Part shown: piece after piece, positions 8,272-17,647 of the stretch
Numbering within the stretch: position 1 is the first letter of the stretch
Layout: every line of letters begins with the position of its first letter
Assembly: GCF_013409575.1 (NCBI RefSeq)
Contig: NZ_JACCCY010000001.1
Location: 1,140,209 to 1,204,208, forward strand
DNA: 64,000 nt
Direction: 5' to 3'
DNA from: Macellibacteroides fermentans
GTDB taxonomy: Bacteria; Bacteroidota; Bacteroidia; Bacteroidales; Tannerellaceae
Position numbers and translations under genes: made by a program
The notes under the pieces: generated by a model
The model's database searches: none
Seen by the model: the letters and a program-made list of their open reading frames with translations, nothing else
Told to the model about the DNA's origin: nothing

Positions 8272-8279
8272 TATTTTTG
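8272..8279 (+). promoter_or_regulatory. Candidate -7 box for pflB
   Basis: TATTTTTG matches TAnnTTTG and lies about 50 bases before the pflB start. The 300 bases between tRNA-Ser and pflB are AT-rich and contain nothing else I recognise. Confidence 0.45.
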
Positions 8280-8330
8280 TAGTCTCGAAGATATAAGACT
8301 ATCAATTATTAAGATCATAGTTATAATTTT

Positions 8331-10559
8331 ATGGAATTAAACAAAAACTTTGCTGATGGTATTTGGAGTAAGGAGGTTAATGTAAGGGATTTCGTAATGA
8401 GGAACATCACTCCGTATGATGGGGATGCTTCTTTCCTTGCAGGACCAACCGAGCGTACAAAACGCATCTGGTCTGTATGCCTTGCTGCTCTTGCCCAAGA
8501 ACGAGCTAACAACGGCGTCCGTTCAATTGACAACAAAACAGTTTCTACCATTTCTTCTCATAAAGCAGGATATATTGATAAAGAAAACGAGTTGATCGTG
8601 GGTTTGCAGACAGACGAATTGCTGCGCAGAGCCATCAAACCGTTTGGAGGTATCAATGTGGTTGCAAAGGCTTGCAGCGAAAATGGATTGGAAGTAGATG
8701 AAAAGGTAAAGGATATCTTTACTCATTATCGTAAAACACACAACGATGGTGTGTTTGACGTTTATAATGACGAAATCCGCTCTTTCCGTTCGTTGGGTTT
8801 CTTAACAGGTCTGCCTGACAACTATGCACGTGGCCGTATTATTGGTGACTACCGCCGATTGGCATTGTATGGTCTGGATCGTTTAATTGAGGCTAAGAAA
8901 CAGGATCTGGCTAATCTGACAGGCCCGATGACTGAAGCCCGCATTCGTTTGCGTGAAGAGGTTAGCGACCAGATCAAAGCTCTTAAGGAAATTAAAGTTT
9001 TAGGCGAATATTACGGTTTGGATCTGACCCGTCCGGCTTATACAGCTCAGGAAGCTGTTCAATGGGTTTACATGGCTTACCTGGCTGCGGTTAAAGAACA
9101 GGATGGTGCTGCGATGTCATTGGGTAATGTTTCCTCTTTCCTTGATATCTACATTGAGCATGATTTGAAGAACGGCACTATCGACGAATCGTTTGCTCAG
9201 GAGTTGATTGACCAGTTTGTAATTAAATTGCGTATGGTTCGTCACCTCCGTATGAATTCATACAACGAAATTTTTGCCGGCGATCCAACCTGGGTTACCG
9301 AATCGATTGGTGGACGATTGAACGACGGCCGTCATAAAGTAACAAAAACTTCCTTCCGATTCCTGCAGACTTTATACAACCTGGGACCGTCTCCGGAACC
9401 TAACATGACTGTACTTTGGTCTCCGCAACTGCCCGAAGGTTTCAAGAACTTCTGTGCACAGGTTTCCATCGACACATCGTCTGTTCAATACGAAAACGAC
9501 GACTTGATGCGTGATATCCGTCACAGCGATGACTATGGTATTGCTTGCTGCGTTTCATTCCAGGATATTGGTCGGCAGATCCAGTTTTTCGGAGCTCGTA
9601 CCAACCTTGCCAAGGCGTTATTGCTTGCAATAAATGGCGGACGTTGCGAAAACACAGGTACCGTAATGGTTAAGGATATCCCTCAATTAAATAGCGATGT
9701 GCTGGACTATGAAGAGGTGATGGCTAATTACAAAAAGGTACTGAAAGAAATTGCACGTGTATATAATGATGCGATGAATATTATTCATTACATGCACGAC
9801 AAATATTATTACGAAAAGGCACAGATGGCATTTATTGACACCAATCCCCGTATCAACCTTGCCTATGGTGCTGCAGGTCTGTCTATTGTAGCCGACTCGC
9901 TTTCTGCAATCAAATATGCTAAAGTGAAAGCTAAACGTAATGACATCGGTCTGACGGAAGGTTTCGATATTGAGGGTGAATTCCCTTATTACGGTAACGA
10001 CGATGACAGAGTGGATTCAATGGCCGTTGGTATTACTCAGTATTTCAGCGATTTGTTGAATGAACTACCTGTATATAAAAATGCACGTCCTACTCTTTCA
10101 ATCCTTACAATTACCTCGAATGTGATGTATGGAAAGAAAACAGGTGCCACTCCCGACGGACGTCTTAAAGGTGTAGCCTTTGCTCCGGGTGCTAATCCGA
10201 TGCACGGACGTGATGAGAAGGGTGCTATTGCTTCATTATCTTCGGTATCAAAAATCAATTATGATGATGCACAGGATGGCGTAAGTAATACATTCTCGAT
10301 CGTTCCACGTTCTTTAGGAGTAACTCCCGAAGATCGCGTAGATAATCTGGTATCCATGATGGACGGTTATTTCTCCAAAAAAGCGCATCACCTGAATGTG
10401 AACGTATTAAATCGCGCCATGTTGGAAGATGCGATGGAACATCCTGAGAATTATCCTCAGCTTACAATCCGCGTTTCTGGTTATGCTGTGAACTTTGTTC
10501 GATTGAGCCGCGAACATCAGCTGGAAGTTCTGTCAAGAAGTTTCCACGAAAGATTCTAA
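8331..10559 (+). CDS. pflB: Pyruvate formate-lyase (formate C-acetyltransferase)
   Basis: This 742-residue protein is full length for PflB. It converts pyruvate and CoA into formate and acetyl-CoA, the main anaerobic route from pyruvate that avoids NADH formation. The active-site pair Cys406-Cys407 is seen in GIACCVSF, and the radical-bearing glycine is Gly717 in RVSGYAV near the C-terminus. The enzyme is cytoplasmic, oxygen-sensitive, and needs activation by the radical-SAM protein encoded just downstream. The start [12 protein letters not shown] matches the usual N-terminus. A hairpin with a T-rich tail separates it from pflA, suggesting higher expression of the lyase than of its activase. 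Confidence 0.97.
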   Translation: MELNKNFADGIWSKEVNVRDFVMRNITPYDGDASFLAGPTERTKRIWSVCLAALAQERANNGVRSIDNKTVSTISSHKAGYIDKENELIVGLQTDELLRRAIKPFGGINVVAKACSENGLEVDEKVKDIFTHYRKTHNDGVFDVYNDEIRSFRSLGFLTGLPDNYARGRIIGDYRRLALYGLDRLIEAKKQDLANLTGPMTEARIRLREEVSDQIKALKEIKVLGEYYGLDLTRPAYTAQEAVQWVYMAYLAAVKEQDGAAMSLGNVSSFLDIYIEHDLKNGTIDESFAQELIDQFVIKLRMVRHLRMNSYNEIFAGDPTWVTESIGGRLNDGRHKVTKTSFRFLQTLYNLGPSPEPNMTVLWSPQLPEGFKNFCAQVSIDTSSVQYENDDLMRDIRHSDDYGIACCVSFQDIGRQIQFFGARTNLAKALLLAINGGRCENTGTVMVKDIPQLNSDVLDYEEVMANYKKVLKEIARVYNDAMNIIHYMHDKYYYEKAQMAFIDTNPRINLAYGAAGLSIVADSLSAIKYAKVKAKRNDIGLTEGFDIEGEFPYYGNDDDRVDSMAVGITQYFSDLLNELPVYKNARPTLSILTITSNVMYGKKTGATPDGRLKGVAFAPGANPMHGRDEKGAIASLSSVSKINYDDAQDGVSNTFSIVPRSLGVTPEDRVDNLVSMMDGYFSKKAHHLNVNVLNRAMLEDAMEHPENYPQLTIRVSGYAVNFVRLSREHQLEVLSRSFHERF

Positions 10560-10573
10560 ATATATTATAGCTG

Positions 10574-10609
10574 AAGGACAGTCCAGAAGGCTGTCCTTCT
10601 CTTTTCTTT
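10574..10609 (+). terminator. Terminator-like hairpin between pflB and pflA
   Basis: AAGGACAG (10574-10581) pairs with CTGTCCTT (10591-10598) over a 9-base loop and is followed by CTCTTTTCTTT. It sits in the 61-base pflB-pflA gap, so it would partly stop transcription between the genes. Confidence 0.65.
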
Positions 10610-10620
10610 ATAATGCAGAT

Positions 10621-11349
10621 ATGATGATAAATGTACATTCTTACGAGTCGATGGGCACATTTGATGGCCCGGGACTACGATTGGTAGTTTTTTTGCAGGG
10701 CTGTAACTTCCGGTGTTTGTATTGTGCGAATCCGGATACAATACCCTTAAAAGGCGGAAAACCTACCGAAGCTGAAGAGATTGTGCGCATGGCCCTTAGT
10801 CAGAAGGCATTTTTTGGTAAAAAAGGAGGAATAACCTTTTCAGGAGGCGAGCCTACTCTACAGGCAAAAGCCCTGATACCTCTGTTCAGACGATTGAAAG
10901 AAGAGGGCATCCACATTTGTCTGGATAGCAATGGAAGTGTTTTAAATGATTACAGCAAGGAGCTGTTTAGGCTGACGGATCTGGTATTGCTGGATATTAA
11001 GGAATTTAATCCCGAACGTCATTTTCGAATCACTGGACGGGAAAATAATTTCACCCTCGAAACTGCGGCCTATTTGCAGGCTAACAATATTCCGATGTGG
11101 ATTCGCTATGTGCTTGTACCCGGACATACGGATTTTGAAGCAGACATACGCGCCATGGGTGAGCACTTTCAGTCGTATTCAATGATAAAACGCATTGAAA
11201 TATTACCTTATCATACGTTGGGTGCTCATAAATATGAAGCACTGAAGAAACCCTATCTGCTTAAAGGTGTAAAAGAAAATACTCCCGAGCAACTGGACCA
11301 TGTACGCAAATTATTTGAAGAATATTTCCCTGTTGTATTTGTAAACTGA
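10621..11349 (+). CDS. pflA: Pyruvate formate-lyase activating enzyme (radical SAM)
   Basis: This 242-residue radical-SAM enzyme carries the cluster motif CNFRCLYC (C28, C32, C35, CxxxCxxC) just after GTFDGPGLR, the typical PflA N-terminus. Further family features are the glycine-rich ITFSGGEPTLQ strand and the SAM-binding LLDIKEFN. It uses S-adenosylmethionine to generate the glycyl radical on PflB. Two ATG codons open the gene; either gives a normal N-terminus. It lies 61 bases after pflB and converges with the DUF4249 gene, with only 14 bases between them. Confidence 0.96.
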   Translation: MMINVHSYESMGTFDGPGLRLVVFLQGCNFRCLYCANPDTIPLKGGKPTEAEEIVRMALSQKAFFGKKGGITFSGGEPTLQAKALIPLFRRLKEEGIHICLDSNGSVLNDYSKELFRLTDLVLLDIKEFNPERHFRITGRENNFTLETAAYLQANNIPMWIRYVLVPGHTDFEADIRAMGEHFQSYSMIKRIEILPYHTLGAHKYEALKKPYLLKGVKENTPEQLDHVRKLFEEYFPVVFVN

Positions 11350-11363
11350 TTGACTGCTAACCA

Positions 11364-12227
11364 TCAGGGAACAATTACACTCTTTCTGGAGGGGGCATAT
11401 CCTGCAAAATAGCCGACTGCTCCATTGGTAAGGTTGGTTACAATATTGGATGGCGGCCCTCCAAAAAAGGGATTCTCTCCGTTGACGGAACTCTTGCACT
11501 GGGTTATAAAGTCGTAATACCCCTTCTCCACTCTATCAATTTCAACTGCAACCGTATCGCCCGACTGGACAAACAAAACTTTATTGGGGTCGTATTCGCC
11601 CTGATTGTTCTGATCGGAGAATGTATATACCAGCAATCCGTTGAGGTATTTACCATCAATCAGTTTATCGTCGAATGCCATAAGCCACGTAATCATTACG
11701 GTTGCCAAACCTCCATTGATATAAAATCGGGAAACATAGTAATCGGGTCCCAAAGGCTCTTGCGCAAAGAGATTGATGGTATAATAATGACGCCCCAGTA
11801 CACGCATCGAATTAATCTGAAGCGAATCGATACGGAATGGCTCCTTTATGGTGGTGGAAGCATTATACATTTCATCCGCTCCGTCGTTATTGAAATCGTA
11901 TGCTATGCGAAGATTATAGGTAAGACCTACTATTCCAGCCACTTTACGTTCGGTCTGATATACTCCTTTCTTGCGAGCCAGCTCTTTTAACTTCCAAACC
12001 TGCTTGCCGTCTGTTGATTCAATGGTGACTTTGGCATCGGAAATCTGTAAATTTGAATCGTTCTTAAAATAAGGTGCTGAACGGCTTATTTCGATGGTCT
12101 GGTAACTGGTTTCGGTTGTAACCGATCCATACACAACCAATACAGGATCTGTATCGTTGGTTTGAACCTCTATCATTTCTGTACAAGAAGATAAAAGTAT
12201 ACCCATACATATAAATAGTGTACGCAT
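11364..12227 (-). CDS. DUF4249 lipoprotein, partner of the TonB receptor
   Basis: This 287-residue protein begins MRTLFICMGILLSSCTEM, a lipoprotein signal peptide with lipobox LSSC, so it should be anchored to the outer membrane. The body has the beta-rich pattern of DUF4249, with an early repeat-like segment DPVLVVYGSVTTETSYQTIEISRSAPYF and a later FYINGG...DKLIDGKY region. DUF4249 proteins are found almost only in Bacteroidetes, directly after TonB receptors with a carboxypeptidase-regulatory-like N-domain, as here. They probably act as surface partners of the receptor, by analogy with SusD. The substrate is unknown. The start overlaps the end of the receptor gene by 55 bases. Confidence 0.8.
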   Translation of the reverse strand: MRTLFICMGILLSSCTEMIEVQTNDTDPVLVVYGSVTTETSYQTIEISRSAPYFKNDSNLQISDAKVTIESTDGKQVWKLKELARKKGVYQTERKVAGIVGLTYNLRIAYDFNNDGADEMYNASTTIKEPFRIDSLQINSMRVLGRHYYTINLFAQEPLGPDYYVSRFYINGGLATVMITWLMAFDDKLIDGKYLNGLLVYTFSDQNNQGEYDPNKVLFVQSGDTVAVEIDRVEKGYYDFITQCKSSVNGENPFFGGPPSNIVTNLTNGAVGYFAGYAPSRKSVIVP

Positions 12228-14518
12228 AAGAAGACTCCAAACAGATACGTACTTTCAGCATATGGAATTCCGGATTTATGATCGTATCCGTACGTTATCA
12301 TGTAAGGATTGTTACGATCGTACGCATTATAAATGGGAATATTCCATTCACTCTTCCATCTTTTGGCTGACTTTGGATTCGGTTTGTAGTTAAAAGAGAG
12401 GTCCAGCCGGTGATAATCCGGTCGGCGGGAATCATTCCTTCCCGAATAAATCGGGAGATATTCATTTTTTATTCCAAAGCGGCCGCTCGGATAGGTTATT
12501 GGCGAACCTGTTGTATAGATCCATGTAGCCGAAAGACTAAATTTGTCGGACAGCTCATAGTTTAGCGCTATCTTAAGGTTATGAGGTTTATCGTAAGGTG
12601 ATAAGTACGTCTTCCCATCATTTATACCCGGGATAGTACGTTCAGCATGCGAATAGGTATAATTTACAAATCCATTGATCCGACCGCTGTTCTTCTTCAC
12701 CATCAGTTCAATACCATAAGCCTTTCCTTTACCAATCCTGAGTTCTTTTTCGAGCTGCTTATTCAAAATGAGATCTGCATGGTCTTTAAAGTCAATTACA
12801 TTATTCATCTGTTTATAGTAAACCTCCAGGGAAGCCTCCAATGTATTATTCATCAGATTCTGAAAATATCCGGCAGATACCATGTCAACCTGTTGAGGTT
12901 TTACATTCGGACCGGAAAAGAACCAAATATCGAGTGGAGAACCCGAGGAAGAGCTATTTGCCAATTGTATAAATTGGACATTGCGTGCATAGTTTGCTTT
13001 AAATGAAGAGCTTTGCGAAAATTTATATATCAAACCCACCCTGGGTTCAATTGCATTGAAACTATTATAAATCTGACCAGACTTGTACGTTACAGAGTCT
13101 GCAACAACATCATTTTCGTTATAACGATACACCGTTGCTTCTCCAATATTATGAAACATCGTCCATCTTAAACCATACCTGAGAACCAACTTATCTGACA
13201 ACTCTTGTTGATTTAACCAGTAAACAGCATGTTCCATAGCCAGATTACGTGGTATTGTATATTTTCCATAATCGGGAGTTTCAACATTCCCGGGTACAAA
13301 ACGATGAAATGTTGCCGTAAGTCCGTACGAGAAATCAAGGTATTTATTTATATAATGAGAATAATCCGTACGCAACATCAAATCATGCAAACTGGCATCC
13401 CATTGTATCCTTGCTCCCTCAATATCAGTTAAGACTCCGTAATTGTAATTGCTGAAGTTTACACTGTATTTCCCATATAATTTGTCACTAAATGTATGAG
13501 TCAAGGTAAGTGATGCAGCTGTATTGCCATAATTCACCCCAAAAACATCTACACCGAAATTATCTCTTCCATAGTATGCATTGAACGAAAGAAAATCTCT
13601 GCTTGACAACCTATGACTAATTTTTGCATTCAAATCGTAGAAATAAAGCACCAACTCTTCCAGAGACTTATCTCCGGAAAGTTTAATCATCATATCAGCA
13701 TAACTTCTTCGACCACCAATCAACCAGGATGTTTTTTCTCCGATGGGTCCCTGCAACACCAGCCTGCTGGAAATGAGGCCTATTCCTCCGGTTGCAGTTA
13801 ATCTTTCCGGCATTCGGTCTATTGTCCGGATATCTAGCAAGGAAGATAGTCTGCCTCCATATTTTACCGGAATATCTCCTTTATAAAGCTCCAGGTCACT
13901 AATGACATCGTTATTGAATATGGAAAAAAAGCCCATGAGATGAGATGCATTATACACCGTTGTGTTGTCTAGTAAAACTAAATTCTGATCCGGATTACCA
14001 CCTCTTACACTAAATCCGGTACTACCTTCATTTCCTGCATGTACACCCGGCAGTAGTTGTATCGCCTTCATAAGGTCTACCTCTCCCATAAAGGATGGAA
14101 GTTTACGGATTTGGCTTATGCTCAGCCTTTCAACCCCAAGATTAGGTCTGGCAATATTATCGCTGCTGTTTTTCCCCGTAACGATTATTTCTTTTAGAAA
14201 TGCATTGCTGTTAAGATCAATATCCAACGTATGTGAACCGGATACAGGAACACGCAATGTCCTGTTCTCAAATCCAATATGAGATATTTGAACCGTGTAA
14301 ATTCCAGGTTCTTTTATAAACAAGGAGTAGTTACCTTCGTCGTCGGCAACGGTCCCGATTTTCTGCTCAACAATATAAATAGATGCCCGCGAAAGAGATT
14401 CTCCGGAAGAACGATCTGTGATCCTTCCCTGAAGTGCGTATTTAAAGGATTCATTTTGAGCCAAAGAAAAGATTCCGCACATCAAAAGACATGTTAAAAT
14501 AACCAGCTTGATAATCAT
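12173..14518 (-). CDS. TonB-dependent receptor with CarboxypepD-regulatory-like domain
   Basis: This 781-residue outer-membrane receptor has a signal peptide (MIIKLVILTCLLMCGIFSLA). A carboxypeptidase-regulatory-like beta domain spans about residues 30-110 (LQGRITDRSSGESLSRASIYI). It is followed by a plug (LPSFMGEVDLMKAIQLLPGV, FSVRGGNPDQNLVLLDNTTVYN, GGRLSSLLDIRT) and a 22-strand barrel. It pairs with the downstream DUF4249 lipoprotein and imports an unknown ligand by TonB energy. The odd feature is the C-terminus. After STYLFGVF the frame runs into the signal-peptide region of the next gene and ends with VQK instead of the terminal aromatic residue expected for barrel proteins. A small deletion or frameshift near 12225 is possible. 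Confidence 0.85.
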   Translation of the reverse strand: MIIKLVILTCLLMCGIFSLAQNESFKYALQGRITDRSSGESLSRASIYIVEQKIGTVADDEGNYSLFIKEPGIYTVQISHIGFENRTLRVPVSGSHTLDIDLNSNAFLKEIIVTGKNSSDNIARPNLGVERLSISQIRKLPSFMGEVDLMKAIQLLPGVHAGNEGSTGFSVRGGNPDQNLVLLDNTTVYNASHLMGFFSIFNNDVISDLELYKGDIPVKYGGRLSSLLDIRTIDRMPERLTATGGIGLISSRLVLQGPIGEKTSWLIGGRRSYADMMIKLSGDKSLEELVLYFYDLNAKISHRLSSRDFLSFNAYYGRDNFGVDVFGVNYGNTAASLTLTHTFSDKLYGKYSVNFSNYNYGVLTDIEGARIQWDASLHDLMLRTDYSHYINKYLDFSYGLTATFHRFVPGNVETPDYGKYTIPRNLAMEHAVYWLNQQELSDKLVLRYGLRWTMFHNIGEATVYRYNENDVVADSVTYKSGQIYNSFNAIEPRVGLIYKFSQSSSFKANYARNVQFIQLANSSSSGSPLDIWFFSGPNVKPQQVDMVSAGYFQNLMNNTLEASLEVYYKQMNNVIDFKDHADLILNKQLEKELRIGKGKAYGIELMVKKNSGRINGFVNYTYSHAERTIPGINDGKTYLSPYDKPHNLKIALNYELSDKFSLSATWIYTTGSPITYPSGRFGIKNEYLPIYSGRNDSRRPDYHRLDLSFNYKPNPKSAKRWKSEWNIPIYNAYDRNNPYMITYGYDHKSGIPYAESTYLFGVFLCVHYLYVWVYFYLLVQK

Positions 14519-14718
14519 ACTAAATAGTGTCTAAAAGAAAAATACCCCTACAAAACCTATAAAAACAATTAAAATAATAATTCTAAACCTACCTAAATTC
14601 TAAACAATCTAATTAATAATCTAAACTAAATAATCTGATATAATTCGGGAAATAATGCTCTTTATCTATGTAACATATCAATCTCAAAATAAGTTGAATA
14701 TTCTTTCATGAAATATTA
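14519..14718. other. AT-rich intergenic stretch between divergent genes
   Basis: The first 200 bases of the 330-base space between the TonB receptor and the cation efflux gene are very AT-rich and must hold the receptor promoter, but I found no clear TAnnTTTG on the minus strand. Confidence 0.35.
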
Positions 14719-14752
14719 TATCTTTGCATTTCCTTTTTAAATAAGGAAATGC
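14719..14752 (+). promoter_or_regulatory. Promoter -7 box followed by a perfect palindrome, upstream of the cation efflux gene
   Basis: TATCTTTG (14719-14726) matches TAnnTTTG. It runs into a perfect 10-base-pair inverted repeat (GCATTTCCTT at 14726-14735, its complement at 14743-14752, 7-base spacer). Transcription would start inside the repeat. The element could therefore be an operator covering the start site or a hairpin at the 5' end of the mRNA. Confidence 0.5.
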
Positions 14753-14849
14753 AATTGATGAAACGAGCATGCATATAATTATCTGCTTCTGAAGAGATAA
14801 ATAATAAACGCTGCTGGGAACATGCCTTTCAAACTAAAATTTTATTCGG

Positions 14850-15767
14850 ATGAAAAATAGGGAAAAGATACTGATTCGGGCGTCGTGGATCAGTATTATT
14901 GGCAATGCCGCATTATCTATATCAAAGATATTTGTAGGTATCATTGCAGGCAGTATAGCGGTTTTAGGAGATGGAATAGACTCGGCAACTGATGTTGTAA
15001 TTTCTATTGTCACCCTTTTTACTGCACGTATTGTAACCAGGCCTCCCAATACTAATTATGCTTACGGATACGAAAAGGCAGATACAATTGCAGCTAAAGT
15101 TCTTTCATTTGTCATATTTTTTGCAGGTATGCAAATGTTGATATCCTCGGGAAAAAATATTCTGTTTGCCGTTCCGCGCGATCTTCCTTCTATTATAGCA
15201 ATCTATGTAACTCTGTTTTCCATGATTGGAAAACTTGGATTGGCTTATTATCAGTTCAGGCAGGGGAAATTGGCCGGGAGTCCGATGTTGATTGCCAATG
15301 CTAAAAATATGCGCAACGATGTGATCATATCTGCCGGAGTATTGGTGGGGCTCTTTTTCACCTTCTATCTGGACATGCCGATACTTGATTCCATAACCGG
15401 ACTCCTGATTAGTTTATATATTATTCGCTCTGCCATACATATATTCATGGAGAGCAATGTTGCCTTGATGGATGGGGTAAAAGACACCTCTATCTATACT
15501 AAAATATTCGAAGCTGTTGAAAAAGTGCCCGGCGCATGCAATCCACACCGGGTAAGATCCCGTCAGATCGGAAATATGTATATGATAGTACTTGATATTG
15601 AAACTGATGGAGAACTTACACTAAATGAAGCGCATGAGATTGCCGACAATGTTGAGGTTAGTATAAAACAGAATATAGAAAACGTTTACGACATAGTAGT
15701 TCATATCGAACCTATCGGGAAACACCACTCGGAAGAGAAATTTGGTTTAAACAGAGACATCCTCTAA
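14850..15767 (+). CDS. Cation diffusion facilitator (CDF) family transporter
   Basis: This 305-residue inner-membrane protein has six predicted helices and a cytoplasmic C-terminal domain (residues ~210-295), the normal CDF layout. The first half of the transport site is seen as GDGIDSATD (D44 and D48, DxxxD) in helix 2. In helix 5 the usual HxxxD or DxxxD reads NMRND (N154, D158), so one metal ligand is Asn. The YGYEKAD segment replaces the common YGHGKAE. The protein would export a divalent metal (Zn, Fe, Mn or Co) by proton exchange. The ligand set argues against simple assignment as a zinc exporter. A palindromic promoter region lies just upstream. Confidence 0.85.
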   Translation: MKNREKILIRASWISIIGNAALSISKIFVGIIAGSIAVLGDGIDSATDVVISIVTLFTARIVTRPPNTNYAYGYEKADTIAAKVLSFVIFFAGMQMLISSGKNILFAVPRDLPSIIAIYVTLFSMIGKLGLAYYQFRQGKLAGSPMLIANAKNMRNDVIISAGVLVGLFFTFYLDMPILDSITGLLISLYIIRSAIHIFMESNVALMDGVKDTSIYTKIFEAVEKVPGACNPHRVRSRQIGNMYMIVLDIETDGELTLNEAHEIADNVEVSIKQNIENVYDIVVHIEPIGKHHSEEKFGLNRDIL

Positions 15768-15824
15768 ATGGATGTGAACAACTTCTTTTAAACCGAAACC
15801 ATGTATTTAGCATAAAACAGAGAA

Positions 15825-16472
15825 ATGATAAAATTAGTAATTTTTGATCTGGATGGAACGCTTATCAATACCATCGCAGATTTGGCAAACAGTACAAATT
15901 ACGCATTGACTCAATGCGGATTTCCAACTCATCAAACCGATGCCTATAATTTATTTGTTGGCAATGGGATAAACAAACTTTTTGAAAGAGCGCTACCAGA
16001 GGGAGCAAAAACGGAAGAAAACATTTTGCGCGTGCGTAACCTGTTTTTGCCTCATTACGACAAACATGGACACAGCTTCAGCAAACCTTATCCAGGCATA
16101 ACAGAATTGCTTGATACGTTGCAAAACAGAGGCTTCGAGCTGGCTGTTGCTTCAAATAAATACCAGGATGCAACTGAGAAAATGGTTGCTCACTTTTTCC
16201 CTGCTATTTCTTTCGTCAGCATATTAGGTCAGCGGGAAGGAATTCCTCCAAAACCGGATCCATCCATCGTTAACGAAATCATGGCAAAAGTGGGTGCAGA
16301 CAAAGAAGAAACATTGTACATAGGAGATTCGGGAGTTGATATGGAAACTGTACGTAATAGTGGTGTAATTGGAGCCGGAGTAACATGGGGATTCCGACCC
16401 CGAAAAGAATTGGAAAGATTTGCTCCCCGCTACATTATTGATTCTGCCGAAGAGGTGCTGAATCTGATTTAA
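15825..16472 (+). CDS. gph: HAD hydrolase, phosphoglycolate phosphatase-like
   Basis: This 215-residue HAD-superfamily phosphatase has motif I FDLDGTLINT (nucleophile D8, acid/base D10), motif II ASNKYQ (S/T in VASNK), the lysine of motif III in PPKPDP and motif IV GDSGVDMET. The cap between residues ~15 and 85 is the small helical type of the Gph/PGP group. It is most like phosphoglycolate phosphatase (removing phosphate from 2-phosphoglycolate arising during DNA repair), but related enzymes act on other small phosphate esters. It is cytoplasmic. It follows the cation transporter by 57 bases, and a bidirectional terminator follows. Confidence 0.8.
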   Translation: MIKLVIFDLDGTLINTIADLANSTNYALTQCGFPTHQTDAYNLFVGNGINKLFERALPEGAKTEENILRVRNLFLPHYDKHGHSFSKPYPGITELLDTLQNRGFELAVASNKYQDATEKMVAHFFPAISFVSILGQREGIPPKPDPSIVNEIMAKVGADKEETLYIGDSGVDMETVRNSGVIGAGVTWGFRPRKELERFAPRYIIDSAEEVLNLI

Positions 16473-16495
16473 GCGAATTAGAACTTATATTAAAA

Positions 16496-16528
16496 ATGAA
16501 AAGCACCCATAATTTGGATGCTTTTCAT
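16496..16528. terminator. Bidirectional terminator between the HAD gene and tRNA-Ala
   Basis: ATGAAAAGCACCCA (16496-16509) pairs with TGGATGCTTTTCAT (16515-16528) with one wobble and a 5-base loop. The A-rich and T-rich ends let it work for both converging transcripts. Confidence 0.7.
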
Positions 16529-16554
16529 TAACAACTTTCAATTATTTAACCAAG

Positions 16555-16628
16555 TGGAGAATATCGGACTCGAACCGATCACCTCGACACTGCCAGTGTC
16601 GCGCTCTAGCCAGATGAGCTAATCCCCC
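16555..16628 (-). tRNA. tRNA-Ala (GGC)
   Basis: The 74-base minus-strand sequence folds as a normal tRNA. The acceptor GGGGGAT pairs with ATTCTCC and includes the G3-U70 wobble that marks alanine tRNAs. The anticodon stem-loop is CGACA CTGGCAG TGTCG, anticodon GGC. The discriminator base is A and CCA is not encoded. Confidence 0.93.
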
Positions 16629-16645
16629 TTTTTAAATTTCGAGTG

Positions 16646-16653
16646 CAAATATA
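16646..16653 (-). promoter_or_regulatory. Promoter of tRNA-Ala
   Basis: On the minus strand TATATTTG is a perfect TAnnTTTG -7 box with a TTG at about 18-19 bases upstream. It lies 17 bases before the tRNA. Confidence 0.65.
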
Positions 16654-16708
16654 AGGCTTTTCCTGATATAACAACTATATTTGTATAATATTTTTACAAT
16701 TAATTGAA

Positions 16709-17026
16709 ATGATAATTTACAATACAACCTTTCATATTGAAAATGAGGTACATCAGGAGTGTTTGAAATACCTGAAAAAAGAGTATATACCGAAAGCTGT
16801 TTCAAGTGGATTTATGTTAAATCCATGTTTGCGTAGAGTATTACAGAACGAAGGTAACGAAGGCGAAAGCTATGCAATTCAATTTCATGTAAAAAACAGA
16901 GACACGCTTAACTTCTGGTTAAAACAGGAAGGCATAGCATTACAACAAGCCCTGGTTGCCAGATTCGGGTCCAAAATAGCTGGATTTACAACTCTGCTTG
17001 AAGAGATAAAATGGGAAGATGAGTAA
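16709..17026 (+). CDS. DUF4286 family protein
   Basis: This 105-residue protein (start [15 protein letters not shown]) matches DUF4286, a small family that is nearly universal in Bacteroidetes. It is predicted to have an alpha/beta ferredoxin-like layout, with a central [19 protein letters not shown] segment. There are no signal peptide or metal motifs. Its last eight bases overlap the start of ruvC, so the two genes are translationally coupled. The function is unknown. The coupling with a recombination nuclease is a context clue only. Confidence 0.85.
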   Translation: MIIYNTTFHIENEVHQECLKYLKKEYIPKAVSSGFMLNPCLRRVLQNEGNEGESYAIQFHVKNRDTLNFWLKQEGIALQQALVARFGSKIAGFTTLLEEIKWEDE

Positions 17027-17579
17027 AGAAAGAATCATATTAGGAATCGACCCGGGCACCATTATTATGGGATACGGCATAATCCGGATTGAGGGTAAAA
17101 AACCTATCCTGGAAGCAATGGGAGTACTTCAATTAAACAAATACGAAGATCATTACGTACGCTTAAAAAAAATTTTCGACCGGGTATTAAGTCTGATTGA
17201 CCAATACCATCCCGACGAACTTGCGATCGAAGCGCCCTTTTTTGGTAAAAATGTACAGAGTATGTTAAAACTGGGACGTGCACAAGGCACTGCCATATCT
17301 GCTGCTCTTAGCCGCGACATCCCTATTTTTGAATATGCTCCGTTAAAGATAAAGATGTCGATCACCGGCAACGGTCAGGCATCCAAAGAACAAGTTGCCG
17401 GCATGCTGCAACGCATTTTACATATTAGTAAAGACAACATGCTTCCGCAACTTGATGCAACCGATGGTCTTGCAGCAGCACTTTGCCATTTCTTACAAAG
17501 TAACAATCCGGTGAGCGATAAAAAATACTCGGGCTGGAAAGATTTTATTGCCAAGAATCCTGGCAAAGTAAAAGAATAA
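17019..17579 (+). CDS. ruvC: Holliday junction resolvase RuvC
   Basis: This 186-residue protein is the crossover junction endodeoxyribonuclease RuvC, which cuts Holliday junctions symmetrically as part of RuvABC recombination repair. The four acidic catalytic positions are visible: D11 in GIDPGT, E71 in AIEAPFFG, D146 and D149 in [13 protein letters not shown]. The conserved [17 protein letters not shown] is the usual DNA-contact region. It acts as a dimer in the cytoplasm. It overlaps the DUF4286 gene by eight bases. ruvA and ruvB are not in the window, which is common in Bacteroidetes. Confidence 0.95.
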   Translation: MSKERIILGIDPGTIIMGYGIIRIEGKKPILEAMGVLQLNKYEDHYVRLKKIFDRVLSLIDQYHPDELAIEAPFFGKNVQSMLKLGRAQGTAISAALSRDIPIFEYAPLKIKMSITGNGQASKEQVAGMLQRILHISKDNMLPQLDATDGLAAALCHFLQSNNPVSDKKYSGWKDFIAKNPGKVKE

Positions 17580-17595
17580 AGTATCGGTAAAAAAG

Positions 17596-17628
17596 AAGGG
17601 GAGTTAAGTTGCATAACCTACTCCCCTT
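17596..17628. terminator. Convergent terminator between ruvC and gdhA
   Basis: AAGGGGAGT (17596-17604) pairs with ACTCCCCTT (17620-17628). A-rich sequence lies on the left and T-rich sequence on the right, so it can serve both genes. Confidence 0.7.
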
Positions 17629-17647
17629 GTCTCGTTTTAGTCTATTG

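Noticed and set aside
12647..13006. 119-residue plus-strand frame inside the TonB receptor
   Set aside because: Antisense to a clearly conserved receptor; composition fits a complement of beta-strand coding sequence.
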